A DNA stretch of 64,000 bases from Anoxybacter fermentans (GCF_003991135.1 NZ_CP016379.1:558001-622000); one strand, 5' to 3'; counted from the stretch's first letter, positions 1 to 9,866 are shown. Numbers and translations: made by a program. The notes: a model not told the origin generated them from the sequence alone.

Positions 1-1182
1 ATCCCCGGTTACCCGGGAAACCTGAATCTGCATATCTATTCGATCCAGGAGGGGCCCTGAAATCCGTTGAAAATATCTTTTCACTTCTGCGGGCGAGCAG
101 GTACAGTTATTTACTGGGTCACCGTAAAAACCGCATTTACAGGGATTGGCAGCTCCAACCAGAATAAATTGAGCGGGGAAAGTCAGTCGATACTGATTGC
201 GGGTTATTAAAACCTGGCCCATTTCCAGCGGCTGGCGCAGTTGATCTAAAAGATTGGGATTGAATTCGGTCATTTCATCTAAAAAAAGGACTCCGTGGTG
301 GGCCAGGCTGATCTCTCCGGGTATTGGAATTCTTCCACCGCCGATTAAGGCTGCAGGTGTAATATTGTGATGGGGCTGACGGAAAGGGCGCTGGGTTATA
401 AGGCCTCTTTTATGATCAATAATACCAGCGATGCTATGAATCCTGGTTACTTCCAGGGATTCTTCTTCGCTCAAAGGAGGTAGAATAGAGGGGATAGCTT
501 TTGCCAGAAGTGTTTTTCCAGAACCTGGCGGACCTACCATTAATATATTATGGCCGCCGGCAGCTGCAATCTCCAATCCCCGCTTTGCAAAATGTTGCCC
601 TTTAATGGTGGCTAAATCAGTCCCTTGTGGAGGAGTAGGGAGAGGAGTTTTAAGATCGGGATATTGAATTTGACCGGTGCGGAAAAAATCTACTACTTCT
701 TCCAGATTGGAAACTGGAACCAGCTGTATATCCTTAACAGCCTGGGCTTCATCGTAATTGGCTTTGGGGAGAATCAATCCTTTTAAGCCTATATCGCGGA
801 TTGTCAAAGCCATTGCCAGGGCTCCGCGGATAGGCTGAATCTTTCCATCCAGAGAGAGTTCCCCCACACATGCGTAATTACTCAAAGGTTCAGTAGGCAG
901 CAAATTTTGAGCAGCAAGAATGCCAATAGCAATAGGTAAGTCAAAGTAAGATCCCTGTTTTGGAATATCAGCCGGGGCCAAATTGATGGTAATCCGCTGA
1001 AGGGGAAAGGGATAGGGACTATTTTTCAAAGCAGAGCGAACTCTTTCTCTGGCCTCCCGGATGGCAGTATTGGGAAGTCCCACTAGCTCAAAGGCAGGAA
1101 GGCCAGAAGAGATGTCCACTTCCACAACGACAGGATAGCCTTCTACTCCTAGATAAGAAGCACTGAGCACTTTTGCTAACAC
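1..1182 (-). CDS. comM: ComM/YifB-type Mg-chelatase-like AAA+ ATPase, 3' end beyond the window
   Basis: Reading the minus strand from a GTG at 1182 gives an uninterrupted frame of 394 codons to the left edge; the family is about 500 residues, so roughly the last fifth is missing. The start is set by AGGAGG about 8 bases upstream. The N-terminus has the Lon-like fold typical of ComM (MLAKVLSASYLGVEGYPV, then LVGLPNTAIREAR). The Walker A region reads MVGPPGSGKTLLA and the later insert carries NPCKCGFYGDP...NCTC, the cysteine-rich motif of the family. In gamma-proteobacteria ComM is a hexameric helicase aiding branch migration in transformation; here the role is inferred. It follows yraN directly and is probably co-transcribed with it. 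dprA, another competence gene, lies on the opposite strand past an IS. Confidence 0.93.
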   Translation of the reverse strand, partial: MLAKVLSASYLGVEGYPVVVEVDISSGLPAFELVGLPNTAIREARERVRSALKNSPYPFPLQRITINLAPADIPKQGSYFDLPIAIGILAAQNLLPTEPLSNYACVGELSLDGKIQPIRGALAMALTIRDIGLKGLILPKANYDEAQAVKDIQLVPVSNLEEVVDFFRTGQIQYPDLKTPLPTPPQGTDLATIKGQHFAKRGLEIAAAGGHNILMVGPPGSGKTLLAKAIPSILPPLSEEESLEVTRIHSIAGIIDHKRGLITQRPFRQPHHNITPAALIGGGRIPIPGEISLAHHGVLFLDEMTEFNPNLLDQLRQPLEMGQVLITRNQYRLTFPAQFILVGAANPCKCGFYGDPVNNCTCSPAEVKRYFQRISGPLLDRIDMQIQVSRVTGD

Positions 1183-1184
1183 GA

Positions 1185-1550
1185 TCAATTCCCTCCTGCA
1201 AAAAAGGCATTTTTGATATGTTCAATTTTAGGTTCATTATCAAAAAAGGAGATGGCAATTACATCAAAGCGGAGATTCTGGGAATAGAGATAATGGTGGG
1301 CACAGAATTGAAGAGCTAATCTGATCAAGCGTTCCCGTTTAGAACGGCTGATACTTTCTTCGGGGGCTCCAAAAGAAGGAGTAGAACGGGTGCGGACTTC
1401 AACAAAAATAATGGTCTTATCTTTTTCCACTACCAGATCGATCTCTCCTAATGGGGTCCGGTAGTTTTCAGCCAGGATATTATATCCGGCTTTTAAAAAA
1501 TAATCACGGGCCAATTTTTCTCCAAGACGTCCAAGTTCAACTTTTTTCAA
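1185..1550 (-). CDS. yraN: YraN/UPF0102 family nuclease-fold protein
   Basis: A 121-residue protein with the UPF0102 signature: an N-terminal LGRLGEKLARDYFLKAGY helix, then GEIDLVVEKDKTIIFVEVRTR, which carries the D and ExK/ExR-type residues of the Holliday-junction-resolvase-like restriction endonuclease fold. The biochemical function of the family is not established. The start is a TTG at 1550 with AGAGGTG upstream; the nearby ATG at 1557 is out of frame. Its stop lies two bases before the comM start, so the two form a tight operon, the usual arrangement in Firmicutes. The unusual point is that the pair faces away from dprA-topA. Confidence 0.93.
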   Translation of the reverse strand: MKKVELGRLGEKLARDYFLKAGYNILAENYRTPLGEIDLVVEKDKTIIFVEVRTRSTPSFGAPEESISRSKRERLIRLALQFCAHHYLYSQNLRFDVIAISFFDNEPKIEHIKNAFFAGGN

Positions 1551-1789
1551 ATACCATCACCTCTTATTTTTTTATTTTATTTGAAAATATTCGAGACATA
1601 AGAGGAAAAACCCTGCTATATGGCATCAAAAATTTAATATTTTACTAAAAATATAAATATATTAAAGGAATGATATTTTATTTTATTAAATATTTAAATA
1701 TTTCCATATGTAAAAATCATATCGCTGATTCGTGAAAAAGGGGCTGTCCCAAAAGTCCCTTTATAACCCCCAAAAGTAAATATTAAAAG

Positions 1790-1834
1790 AAAGGTGTTGT
1801 CAGAAATTTTTATAAAGACAACACCTTTTTTTAT
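1790..1834 (+). terminator. Hairpin and T-tract upstream of the IS transposase
   Basis: AAAGGTGTTGTC (1790-1801) pairs perfectly with GACAACACCTTT (1817-1828), followed by a run of Ts, inside the IS and just upstream of the transposase start at 1849. It has the form of an intrinsic terminator and would stop read-through from outside the element. Confidence 0.7.
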
Positions 1835-1848
1835 GGTAAAATATAAAT

Positions 1849-3405
1849 ATGAAGAGGAAAAACCATAATAAAAAGACATTTATTGAATATAATATGAATC
1901 AGACAATGTTGCCTTTGAGTTTTGATGTGTTTATTCCTGAGAATCATTTAGTAAGGGTGGTAAATTCAGCTATAGAAAGGATGAATATTGAACCCCTGCT
2001 TGAAAAATATAAAGGTGGGGGTAGAAGCAGCTACCATCCGAAAATGATGCTTAAGGTTATAGTATATGCCTATACTCAGAGAATATATTCATCAAGACGA
2101 ATTGCCAAGGCACTTCGGGAAAATATTTATTTTATGTGGCTTAGTGGTAACAATAAACCTGATTTTCGGACGATAAACCGATTCAGATCAGAGATCATGA
2201 AAGATGTTATTGATGAGGTATTTGCATCAGTATTGGAACTTCTTATAGAAGAAGGATATGTAAAGTTAGAGAATTACTTTTTAGATGGTACAAAAATAGA
2301 AGCTAATGCAAACAAATATAGCTTTGTCTGGAGAAAAGCGACAAAGAAGTACAAAGCAAGGCTTAGGGCAAAAATTAATGAACTTTTAAAAGAGATTGAG
2401 AAAACCAACGAAGAAGAGAATAGATTGTATGGGGATAATGACCTGGAGGAGATGGGTGAAGGAAAAGAAATAGATTCAAAGAAACTCGAAGAAAAAATTA
2501 AGGAACTTGAAGAACGTCTAGAAAAGAACTCCAAAAACAAGAAGTTAAAGAAAACAATTAAAGAGCTCAAGACTAAATGTCTTCCCAGAATGAAAAAATA
2601 TGAGCAACAGGAAGAGATTTTAAATGGACGAAACAGTTATTCTAAAACAGATACTGATGCAACTTTTATGAGAATGAAAGAAGACCACATGAAAAATGGG
2701 CAATTGAAGCCCGCATATAATGTTCAGATAGGTACAGAGAATCAGTTTGTAGTTGGTTATAGTATTCATCAAAGGCCGGCAGATTCAAGATGCTTAATAC
2801 CTCATTTAGAAAAAGTAAAAGAAGTTACAGGTAAGATTCCGGAGAATGTGATAGCTGATTCAGGTTATGGTAGTGAGGAAAATTATGATTACTTAGAGAA
2901 AGCTAATACTAATATTTATGTTAAGTATAATACTTTTCATAAAGAACAAAAGAAGAAGTTTAAAAATGATATATTTAAAGTAGAAAACTGGCCGTATGAT
3001 AAAGAAAACGACGAGTTTATTTGTCCTGCTCAAAGAAGACTCATTTACTGTAAGACAAAAGAAATTAAGACTGAAAATGGATATACTAAACAAATTAGAT
3101 ATTACAAATGCGAAAATTGTGATGGGTGTGAGTTAAAAGAAAATTGTACCAGGGCCAAAGGTGATCGAGTAATAAGAATAAATTTTAAATTACGTGAATA
3201 TAAGCAAAAGGTAAAGGAAAACCTTTGTTCCGATAAAGGTATGAAACTCCGTTCTCAAAGAGCAATTGAAGCGGAATCTGTCTTTGGAAGGATCAAAGGT
3301 AATTGGTCATTCCGGAGATTTCTGCTTCGTGGCCTTGAGAAAGTAAAAATTGAATGGGGTTTACTGTGTATAGCCCATAACCTGGCTAAACTGGCAACAG
3401 TATAG
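1849..3405 (+). CDS. IS1182-family DDE transposase
   Basis: A 518-residue transposase, full length for the family. The N-terminal DUF772-type region reads YHPKMMLKVIVYAYTQRIYSSRRIAKAL. The catalytic DDE residues are probably D in FLDGTKIEANANKYSF, D in NVIADSGYGSEENYDYL and E in RAIEAESVFGRIKGNWSF. A charged coiled-coil-like segment (about residues 180-250) separates the first two, and a CENCDGCELKENC zinc-type motif precedes the last. The Shine-Dalgarno sequence is weak, as is common for transposases; an internal ATG at 1894 is an alternative start. The gene lies between perfect terminal repeats and shows no interruption. Confidence 0.95.
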   Translation: MKRKNHNKKTFIEYNMNQTMLPLSFDVFIPENHLVRVVNSAIERMNIEPLLEKYKGGGRSSYHPKMMLKVIVYAYTQRIYSSRRIAKALRENIYFMWLSGNNKPDFRTINRFRSEIMKDVIDEVFASVLELLIEEGYVKLENYFLDGTKIEANANKYSFVWRKATKKYKARLRAKINELLKEIEKTNEEENRLYGDNDLEEMGEGKEIDSKKLEEKIKELEERLEKNSKNKKLKKTIKELKTKCLPRMKKYEQQEEILNGRNSYSKTDTDATFMRMKEDHMKNGQLKPAYNVQIGTENQFVVGYSIHQRPADSRCLIPHLEKVKEVTGKIPENVIADSGYGSEENYDYLEKANTNIYVKYNTFHKEQKKKFKNDIFKVENWPYDKENDEFICPAQRRLIYCKTKEIKTENGYTKQIRYYKCENCDGCELKENCTRAKGDRVIRINFKLREYKQKVKENLCSDKGMKLRSQRAIEAESVFGRIKGNWSFRRFLLRGLEKVKIEWGLLCIAHNLAKLATV

Positions 3406-3474
3406 AATGTCAGGTATGGGTTTTTATTTTCTTAACAGAAAAATTTTCAATGAATTTGAAATGAACAATGAAAA

Positions 3475-3522
3475 AAGGGGCCATGCCCAAAAGTAATTAA
3501 TTACTTTTGGGACAGCCCCTTT
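3475..3522 (+). terminator. Long hairpin at the right end of the IS1182-type element
   Basis: AAAGGGGCCATGCCCAAAAGTAA pairs with TTACTTTTGGGACAGCCCCTTT with few mismatches. It is made of the true right terminal repeat and an imperfect inverted copy of it. It could end transposase transcription, or block transcripts entering from the right. Confidence 0.55.
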
Positions 3523-3592
3523 AATTTTTAGTGCAAAATACCTTTTGATGGAAAGAAATAAAATATACAGGAAATAGTTAAAAAATTATATT

Positions 3593-3730
3593 TGATTAAA
3601 CTGCAAAAAGCTAATTTTGACTGCCATAGAAATTTTTCGTTAAACCATCTTATTTCGACTGAAATCGAACTTTAGGTGGTTAGAAAAATTTCTTTTGAAG
3701 TGAAAAAATTAGCTTTTTACAGTAAAATCA
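3593..3730 (-). repeat. Dispersed inverted-repeat element, copy 1 (short form)
   Basis: This 138-bp palindromic unit fills most of the gap between the IS and dprA. Both ends show the family terminus (aaactgcaaaaagctaattt, and its complement ending gctttttacagt). The arms contain gaaatttttcgttaaaccatctta on the left and the complement of aaccacctaaagttcgatttcagtcg on the right. Compared with copies 2, 3, 4 and 6 the arms are swapped, so this copy is inverted. The central double-hairpin module of the long form is missing. Confidence 0.85.
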
Positions 3731-3822
3731 TATTTTGATTTCTGCATAAATCTGTTTATGAGGGAGGAGAAATAAGCTCTTTGTAGAACTATGTAGGGAA
3801 AATAGATCTTGAGGAGGAAGGT

Positions 3823-4923
3823 ATGGATCGTAAATATTGGGTTGGCCTTTCATTGGTTCAGGGTGTAGGTTCTGTCAGAATAAAACGTTTATTGGAATAT
3901 TTCGGTTCTCCAGAGAGGGCTTGGAAGGCTCGGGAAGAGGAACTTTTAGCCATTCCTTCTTTTGGACCTAAATTGGTTAAGAAATTTATTAAAATACGTG
4001 ATAATGTGGATCTGGAAAGGTTTATAAAAAAGTGCAGAGAAGCAGAAATAGGAATTTTGTGTTTTGAAGATTCAGAATTTCCTGTAAATTTGAAGCATAT
4101 TTACGATCCTCCACCTGTTATATATTATCGAGGGAGTTTAAAAAAAGAGGATATCAATAGTATAGCCATTGTGGGTTCTAGAAAAATGTCTCCTTATGGG
4201 CGCCGGGTAACCCGTTTATTGGCCAGGGAATTGGCAGAAAGAGGTTTTACTATTATCAGTGGAATGGCCCTTGGAGTAGATGGTGAGGCGCACATGGCTG
4301 CTTTAGAAGCGGGTGGAAGAACCATTGCTGTTTTAGGTTCAGGGGTTGATATTATCTATCCAAAGGAACATAAGAAGTTATATCAAAAGATTATAACTTC
4401 TGGTGCTGTAATTTCTACATTTCCGCCAGGGACTCCTCCAGAGCGGGGAAATTTTCCTGCCAGAAATCGGATTATAAGCGGTCTGGCTTATGGTACAGTA
4501 GTGGTTGAAGCAGGATTAAAAAGCGGTGCTTTGATTACAGCTGATCAGGCATTAGAGCAAAATAGAGAAGTCTTTGCTGTGCCTGGGAGTATTTTTAGCC
4601 CGATGAGCAAGGGAACCAATGCTCTCATTCAAAAGGGAGCAAAATTGGTTACATGCAGTAATGATATACTGGAAGAACTGGTTGGGCTTATACCTGAAAA
4701 AATTCAAAATAAAAAGATTTCTATGGATGAAATAGATGAAGAGTTTCGATTTACTAATTTACAGGCTCAAATAATGGCTCTCTTAAAAACTGGAGAGATG
4801 AGTCTAGATCAATTAATCGAAGAACTAAATGTAGACCCGGCCAGGCTAAATACCGCTCTTTTTGAATTAGAATTATTGGGTAAAATTACCCAGCTTCCGG
4901 GCCTTAAATTTGCTATTGTTTAA
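3823..4923 (+). CDS. dprA: DNA-processing protein DprA (Smf)
   Basis: A 366-residue protein of full family length. Residues 1-60 form a helix-hairpin-helix-like region (LVQGVGSVRIKRLLEYFGSPERAW). The Rossmann-like DprA core follows, with IAIVGSRKMSPYG, ISGMALGVDGEAHMAAL, TIAVLGSGVDIIYPKEH and FPARNRIISGLAYGTVVVEA. A short C-terminal winged helix (AQIMALLKTGEMSLDQLIEEL) closes it. In other bacteria DprA loads RecA onto incoming single-stranded DNA during transformation. The start at 3823 has GAGGAGGAAGG seven bases upstream. It leads a co-directional group with the DUF494 gene, topA and trmFO. Confidence 0.96.
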   Translation: MDRKYWVGLSLVQGVGSVRIKRLLEYFGSPERAWKAREEELLAIPSFGPKLVKKFIKIRDNVDLERFIKKCREAEIGILCFEDSEFPVNLKHIYDPPPVIYYRGSLKKEDINSIAIVGSRKMSPYGRRVTRLLARELAERGFTIISGMALGVDGEAHMAALEAGGRTIAVLGSGVDIIYPKEHKKLYQKIITSGAVISTFPPGTPPERGNFPARNRIISGLAYGTVVVEAGLKSGALITADQALEQNREVFAVPGSIFSPMSKGTNALIQKGAKLVTCSNDILEELVGLIPEKIQNKKISMDEIDEEFRFTNLQAQIMALLKTGEMSLDQLIEELNVDPARLNTALFELELLGKITQLPGLKFAIV

Positions 4924-5024
4924 TCAATTATAAAATTAAAGGACTTTACAAACTTTCTCAGAGCCCATATAATAGTATAAGTAAATGAAGGGGTTGTATA
5001 AAGTGAATGATGGGGGAGACGGAA

Positions 5025-5510
5025 ATGAACTCAAATGTTTTGGAGATTGTGACTATACTGGTAAAAAAACTTTTGCATAATGAGGATCTTATTAACAATG
5101 AGGAAGAGATTATTAAAGGCTTGCTTGAATTGGGTTATAACTTGAATGATATCGAAATGGCCTTCGAATTAATTTTTTCTTCGACGGAAATAATAGGAGT
5201 ATCTGAAAGTTTTGAAAATCACAATTATCTTCCAACTTCTCAACGAATCTTTTCTATTCGAGAACGTTTTATTTTTTCTTCAGAAGTTCAGAATGTTTTA
5301 CTGATTTTATTACGGGAAAAATTTCTCACTTTAGCAATCCTTGAAGAGATAATTCACAAAGGATTTAATCTGTTTTTTAATGTGGGAATTAAAGAATTAT
5401 GGTATCTTTTAAGGATTACCATTGATGATGAGATACTTTTAACCAGGATTAAAAATCGGATTTCTTCTTTTAAAGAATTGAAAGACGCCGGAAACTTTTT
5501 CGTTCAATAA
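5025..5510 (+). CDS. smg: Smg/DUF494 family protein
   Basis: This 161-residue acidic helical protein lies between dprA and topA. Its N-terminus (VLEIVTILVKKLLHNEDLINNEEEIIKGLLELGYNLNDIEMAF) and overall pattern fit DUF494/Smg, a family of unknown function. Gene order supports the call: in Escherichia coli smf (dprA), smg and topA are also neighbours. I chose the ATG at 5025 because GGGGGAGACGG sits just before it; two in-frame ATGs at 5007 and 5010 have only a weak GAAGGGG site upstream. No catalytic motif is visible. Confidence 0.75.
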   Translation: MNSNVLEIVTILVKKLLHNEDLINNEEEIIKGLLELGYNLNDIEMAFELIFSSTEIIGVSESFENHNYLPTSQRIFSIRERFIFSSEVQNVLLILLREKFLTLAILEEIIHKGFNLFFNVGIKELWYLLRITIDDEILLTRIKNRISSFKELKDAGNFFVQ

Positions 5511-5538
5511 ATGGTACTGGATTTGAGGAGGTGAAAAT

Positions 5539-7620
5539 GTGCCTGATAAATTAGTAATTGTCGAATCACCAGCAAAAGCAAAAACAATTAGAAAATTTTT
5601 AGGAAAAGAATTTCGAGTTGAAGCGTCAATGGGGCATGTGATTGATCTCCCTAAAAGTCAGTTAGGTGTAGATATAGAGAATAATTTTAAACCTAAATAT
5701 ATAACTATACGGGGAAAAGGAAAGATTTTAAATTCTCTAAAGAAGGCTGCTAAAAAAAGTAAAGAAGTATATCTGGCAACTGACCCGGACCGTGAAGGTG
5801 AAGCCATAAGTTGGCATCTTGCCAGAGCTTTAAAACTTGATACAGATAAACCATGTCGAATTGAATTTAATGAAATTACTAAAAAGGCGGTTCAAAATGC
5901 TATTAAAAGTCCAAGAGTTATTGATCAGCATAGAGTTGATGCTCAACAGGCACGTCGAGTTCTGGATCGTCTGGTTGGTTATAAACTAAGTCCCTTGCTT
6001 TGGAACAAAGTCCGTAAAGGTTTGAGCGCTGGCCGGGTTCAGTCAGTGGCTGTCCGGATTATTTGTGATCGTGAACGGGAGATTGAAGCCTTTGTTCCGG
6101 AAGAATATTGGACCATTGATGCTCAACTTTCAGATAAAAATGAGACTTTTGTTGCTAGACTTTATCGGATTGATAATAAAAAATTTAAAATTTCAAACGA
6201 GAAAGAAGCTAAAGAACATGAAACTTTGTTGAAAAAGGAGAAATTTATTGTTGAGGAAGTTAAAGAAATGGAACGGAAGCGTAACCCCTATCCACCCTTT
6301 ACTACCAGTAGCTTACAGCAGGCTGCTTCGAATTTTTTAGGTTTCAGTACCAAAAAGACTATGTTTGTGGCTCAACAGCTTTATGAAGGTCTGGATTTAC
6401 CACAGGGAACAGTTGGTCTTATAACGTATATTCGTACCGATTCGACACGTATTTCAGACGAAGCCCAGGTAGCGGCTAGAAAATATATTGAAAAAAAGTT
6501 TGGTTCTAAATATCTGCCTGAGAAAAAACGTTATTACCGGGCCAGGGAAGGGGCTCAGGACGCCCATGAAGCTATCAGACCCACTGATGTTTTTTTAGAA
6601 CCTGATTCTATTCAAAAATATTTAACACCTGATCAATATAAACTATATAAACTAATATGGGAACGGTTTGTAGCCAGTCAGATGAGCCCTGCAATTAACA
6701 AAATCTTTACAATTGATATTAAAGCTGGTAAATATCTCTTCCGTTTGACGGGAACTACTACTATTTTTCAAGGTTTTCAAATTATAGATTCATTTGGATC
6801 TAAGAAAAAAGATCAAGAGTTACCCGAATTAAAGAAAGGAGATATTCTGAATCTTATAAAAATCATACCTGAACAGCATTTTACTCAACCACCAGCCCGT
6901 TATACTGAAGCAAGTCTGGTAAAAACCTTAGAAGAGAAGGGGATTGGTCGTCCCAGTACTTATGCTCCTATTGTGGCAACTATTCAGCAGCGGGGTTATG
7001 TGGTTAAGGATGGTAAGACTTTAAAACCTACAGAATTAGGATTTATTGTCACTGATCTTTTGACTGAACATTTTCCAGATGTTATAGATGTTGAATTTAC
7101 AGCTATGTTAGAAGATCAGTTAGATAAAGTAGAAGACGGTTCTGTAGATTGGGTAAAGGTAATAAAAGATTTTTATAAAACATTTGAACAGAGATTGGAA
7201 CAGGCTAGAAAAGAGATGGAAAATGTTGAACTTGAATCTGAAGTTACGGATGTGATTTGTGAAAAATGCGGCCGGAATATGGTAGTTAAACACGGCCGTT
7301 ATGGAAAATTTCTGGCCTGTCCGGGATATCCTGAGTGTAAAAACACTCAGCCATATATTATTAAGACAGGGGTTAAGTGTATTGAGTGTGAGGATGGTGA
7401 ACTAATTGAGCGTCGGACTAAAAAAGGCCGGATATTTTACGGATGCAGTAACTATCCTGAATGTGAATTTATCACCTGGAATAAACCTGTTAAGGAAAAA
7501 TGTCCTGAATGTGGAGCTTTTTTAATAGAGAAACAGACTAAAAAGAATAAATATTATCAATGTGTCAGAAAAGAATGTGGATATAAGCAAAAAGAGGGTG
7601 TAAAAAATGACCAGGATTAG
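5539..7620 (+). CDS. topA: DNA topoisomerase I (type IA)
   Basis: A 693-residue type IA topoisomerase that relaxes negative supercoils. The Toprim domain is at the N-terminus ([33 protein letters not shown]). The active-site tyrosine lies in [14 protein letters not shown], and the later [30 protein letters not shown] block is diagnostic. Three C-terminal four-cysteine zinc ribbons (CEKC...CPGYPEC, CIEC...CSNYPEC, CPEC...CVRKEC) complete the usual Firmicute architecture. The start is GTG at 5539 after GAGGAGGTG; an ATG two bases earlier is out of frame. Its end overlaps trmFO by 14 bases, which suggests translational coupling. Confidence 0.98.
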   Translation: MPDKLVIVESPAKAKTIRKFLGKEFRVEASMGHVIDLPKSQLGVDIENNFKPKYITIRGKGKILNSLKKAAKKSKEVYLATDPDREGEAISWHLARALKLDTDKPCRIEFNEITKKAVQNAIKSPRVIDQHRVDAQQARRVLDRLVGYKLSPLLWNKVRKGLSAGRVQSVAVRIICDREREIEAFVPEEYWTIDAQLSDKNETFVARLYRIDNKKFKISNEKEAKEHETLLKKEKFIVEEVKEMERKRNPYPPFTTSSLQQAASNFLGFSTKKTMFVAQQLYEGLDLPQGTVGLITYIRTDSTRISDEAQVAARKYIEKKFGSKYLPEKKRYYRAREGAQDAHEAIRPTDVFLEPDSIQKYLTPDQYKLYKLIWERFVASQMSPAINKIFTIDIKAGKYLFRLTGTTTIFQGFQIIDSFGSKKKDQELPELKKGDILNLIKIIPEQHFTQPPARYTEASLVKTLEEKGIGRPSTYAPIVATIQQRGYVVKDGKTLKPTELGFIVTDLLTEHFPDVIDVEFTAMLEDQLDKVEDGSVDWVKVIKDFYKTFEQRLEQARKEMENVELESEVTDVICEKCGRNMVVKHGRYGKFLACPGYPECKNTQPYIIKTGVKCIECEDGELIERRTKKGRIFYGCSNYPECEFITWNKPVKEKCPECGAFLIEKQTKKNKYYQCVRKECGYKQKEGVKNDQD

Positions 7621-8926
7621 AGTAATTGGTGCAGGACTGGCAGGCGTGGAAGCCGCCTGGCAAATTGCTAAAGCTGGAGTTAAAGTTGAGTTATGGGAAA
7701 TGCGTCCTTTAAAAATGACACCAGCCCATCATACTGGATATTTTGCCGAATTGGTCTGCAGTAACTCTCTTAAAGCAGATCATTTAGCAAATGCTGCCGG
7801 GCTTTTAAAAGCAGAGATGCGGGAATTAGATTCAATTGTCCTTGCTGCTGCTGACCGCCATGCTGTACCGGCAGGCCAGGCCCTGGCTGTAGATCGGGAA
7901 AAATATGCAAAAGAAGTGACAGAAAGGATTCTAAATCATCCTAATATAGAGTTTCATAATGGGGAAGTTACAGAAATTTTTAATGATGGTATAGTGATTA
8001 TTGCTTCAGGACCATTGACTTCCAACCCCCTTTCAGATGCAATTCAACGTTTAATAGGAACAGATTATCTTTATTTTTTTGATGCTGCGGCTCCAATTGT
8101 AACAAAGGAAAGTCTAGATCATAATATTGTTTTTAAAGCTTCCCGTTACGGTGATGAAGAAAATGGGGATTATCTTAATTGTCCAATGACAAAAGAGGAA
8201 TATGAAGCCTTCTGGCATGAATTGGTCAATGCAGAAAGGGCTCAGGTTAAAGATTTTGAAAAAGGAAAGTTTTTTGAGGGCTGTCTTCCCATTGAGGAGA
8301 TTGCTAGTCGGGGTATTAAAACTCTGGTTTTTGGTCCTCTTAAACCTGTGGGTTTAATTGATCCCAGAACCGGAGAAATGCCCTATGCTGTTGTTCAGCT
8401 CAGACAGGATAATTTAGAAGGAACCCTTTATAACTTAGTGGGATTTCAGACTAGACTTAAGTGGGGAGAACAAAAACGAGTTTTTTCTATGATTCCAGGT
8501 CTTTCTCAAGCTGAATTTGTCCGTTATGGAGTGATGCATCGTAATACTTATATAAACTCACCTAAATTGTTAAAAGCTACCTTGCAGCTTAAAAAAGATC
8601 CACGAATCTTTTTTGCTGGTCAGATCACCGGTGTAGAAGGTTATGTAGAATCTGCTGCGACGGGAATAATTGCAGGGATAAATGCTCTCCGCCTTTTAAG
8701 AGGAGAAAAACCGCTTATTTTTCCTAAAGAGACAGCTCATGGAGCATTAACTCATTACATCAGTACGTCAGTGCAGAAGTCTTTTCAACCAATGAATATG
8801 AATTTTGGTATTCTTCCACCTTTAAAGGAAAAGATTAAAGATAAACGATTAAAAAAAGAAAAGATTTCAAAGCGGGCTTTAGCCTGTCTGCGTCAGTTTA
8901 TTAATCAAAATAATATTCTAACATAA
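7607..8926 (+). CDS. trmFO: Methylenetetrahydrofolate-tRNA-(uracil-5-)-methyltransferase TrmFO
   Basis: A 439-residue flavoprotein that makes 5-methyluridine at position 54 of tRNA, using methylenetetrahydrofolate rather than SAM. The N-terminal FAD-binding motif is [17 protein letters not shown], and the family blocks [30 protein letters not shown] and [18 protein letters not shown] are present. The start lies within the end of topA, preceded by GAGGGTG. The order topA-trmFO is typical of Firmicutes. Often xerC follows; here the next stretch is a repeat element and then hslV. Confidence 0.98.
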   Translation: MTRIRVIGAGLAGVEAAWQIAKAGVKVELWEMRPLKMTPAHHTGYFAELVCSNSLKADHLANAAGLLKAEMRELDSIVLAAADRHAVPAGQALAVDREKYAKEVTERILNHPNIEFHNGEVTEIFNDGIVIIASGPLTSNPLSDAIQRLIGTDYLYFFDAAAPIVTKESLDHNIVFKASRYGDEENGDYLNCPMTKEEYEAFWHELVNAERAQVKDFEKGKFFEGCLPIEEIASRGIKTLVFGPLKPVGLIDPRTGEMPYAVVQLRQDNLEGTLYNLVGFQTRLKWGEQKRVFSMIPGLSQAEFVRYGVMHRNTYINSPKLLKATLQLKKDPRIFFAGQITGVEGYVESAATGIIAGINALRLLRGEKPLIFPKETAHGALTHYISTSVQKSFQPMNMNFGILPPLKEKIKDKRLKKEKISKRALACLRQFINQNNILT

Positions 8927-8933
8927 AAATTAA

Positions 8934-9158
8934 TGGTTAAACTGCAAAAAGCTAGTTTTTCGCTTTTTGAGAAATTTTTCGAATCATTTAAAGCTCGATT
9001 TCCGCCGAAATAAGGCTTCCTAATCAAAGGGTCTTCCTGGCTCTTAGAACTAGTTCATCACCTTCTGTGATGAGGCCTTATTTCGTTGGAAATCTCGCTA
9101 AGATGATTTGGCGAAAAATTTCTATGTCACTCAAAATTAGCTTTTTGCAGTATAATCA
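8934..9158 (+). repeat. Dispersed inverted-repeat element, copy 2 (long form)
   Basis: This 225-bp palindromic element fills most of the trmFO-hslV gap. It is bounded by actgcaaaaagctagttttt and the complement of actgcaaaaagctaatttt. The outer arms carry gaaatttttcgaatcatttaaagctcgatttccg (left) and the complement of gaaatttttcgccaaatcatcttagcgag (right). The centre has the extra module: a hairpin around aatcaaagggtcttcctggctctt, then catcaccttctgtgatg, bracketed by aataagg and ccttatt. It lies upstream of the hslV promoter and is not part of a gene. Confidence 0.88.
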
Positions 9159-9213
9159 TTAATAAGATTTTAATAATTATAATATGATTTTAATAAAATC
9201 AATAGAATTAAAC

Positions 9214-9241
9214 TTGACATAAATTAGAATCTTATGATAAT
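9214..9241 (+). promoter_or_regulatory. Sigma-A type promoter for hslV-hslU-codY
   Basis: TTGACA (9214-9219) and GATAAT (9236-9241) with a 16-base spacer, in AT-rich DNA between repeat copy 2 and hslV. The -35 box is perfect. Confidence 0.72.
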
Positions 9242-9318
9242 ATATATTAATATGTAGAGGAATTTTCTATTTTAGTCTGATGAATGAGTATAATATTTTG
9301 AAAAGGAGGCTTGAAGGA

Positions 9319-9849
9319 ATGTTTCAGGCCACAACTATTGTTGCTGTAAAACATAAAGGCCGGGTAGCTATGGCGGGAGATGGTCAGGTTACCCTGGGTA
9401 ATACGATTATGAAGCACGGGGCTAAGAAAGTGAGGAAAATTTATCATAACGAAGTTTTAGCCGGTTTTGCCGGAGCTGCTGCTGATGCATTTACACTTTT
9501 TGAAAAATTCGAGGGAAAGTTAGAAGAATTTCGTGGCAATCTGAAACGCGCTGCTGTTGAATTGGCTAAAGAGTGGCGTACTGATAAAATTCTGCGTAAA
9601 TTAGAAGCTCTTTTAATTGTTGCAAATAAAGAAAATCTATTGATAATTTCCGGAACAGGTGATGTAATTGAACCTGATAAGGGAATTGCTGCTATTGGCT
9701 CGGGGGGACCTTATGCCCATGCTGCAGCATTGGCATTAGTTGAATATTCAGATTTGACGGCAAAAGAAATTGCGCAGAAGGCATTAGAGATTGCAGGTTC
9801 AATTTGCATATATACTAATCAGAATATAACCGTTGAAGAGTTATCCTAA
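9319..9849 (+). CDS. hslV: ATP-dependent protease proteolytic subunit HslV (ClpQ)
   Basis: A 176-residue proteasome-like threonine peptidase, the proteolytic ring of the HslUV protease. The product begins [28 protein letters not shown]. Removal of the first four residues would expose the catalytic threonine, as in Bacillus ClpQ-like proteins with a short propeptide. The ATG at 9319 has AAAGGAGG nine bases upstream; an upstream in-frame ATG at 9280 would add 13 unsupported residues. Later blocks such as [31 protein letters not shown] and [16 protein letters not shown] match the family throughout. hslU follows after 17 bases. Confidence 0.97.
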   Translation: MFQATTIVAVKHKGRVAMAGDGQVTLGNTIMKHGAKKVRKIYHNEVLAGFAGAAADAFTLFEKFEGKLEEFRGNLKRAAVELAKEWRTDKILRKLEALLIVANKENLLIISGTGDVIEPDKGIAAIGSGGPYAHAAALALVEYSDLTAKEIAQKALEIAGSICIYTNQNITVEELS

Positions 9850-9866
9850 TGTGAGGAGGGGATACG

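Larger units (their letters stand above)
1737..3522 (+). mobile_element. IS1182-family insertion sequence with 20-bp terminal inverted repeats
   Basis: The left end AAAGGGGCTGTCCCAAAAGT (1737-1756) is matched exactly by its reverse complement at 3503-3522, framing a 1.79-kb unit with one transposase gene. Just inside the right end lies an imperfect second copy of the repeat (3475-3494), so the last 48 bases can fold into a long hairpin. The reading frame is complete, so the element may be active. No target duplication could be recognised with confidence in the AT-rich flanks. Confidence 0.9.

Noticed and set aside
1451-1648. Plus-strand frame opposite yraN
   Set aside because: It overlaps the well-supported yraN gene and has no ribosome site.
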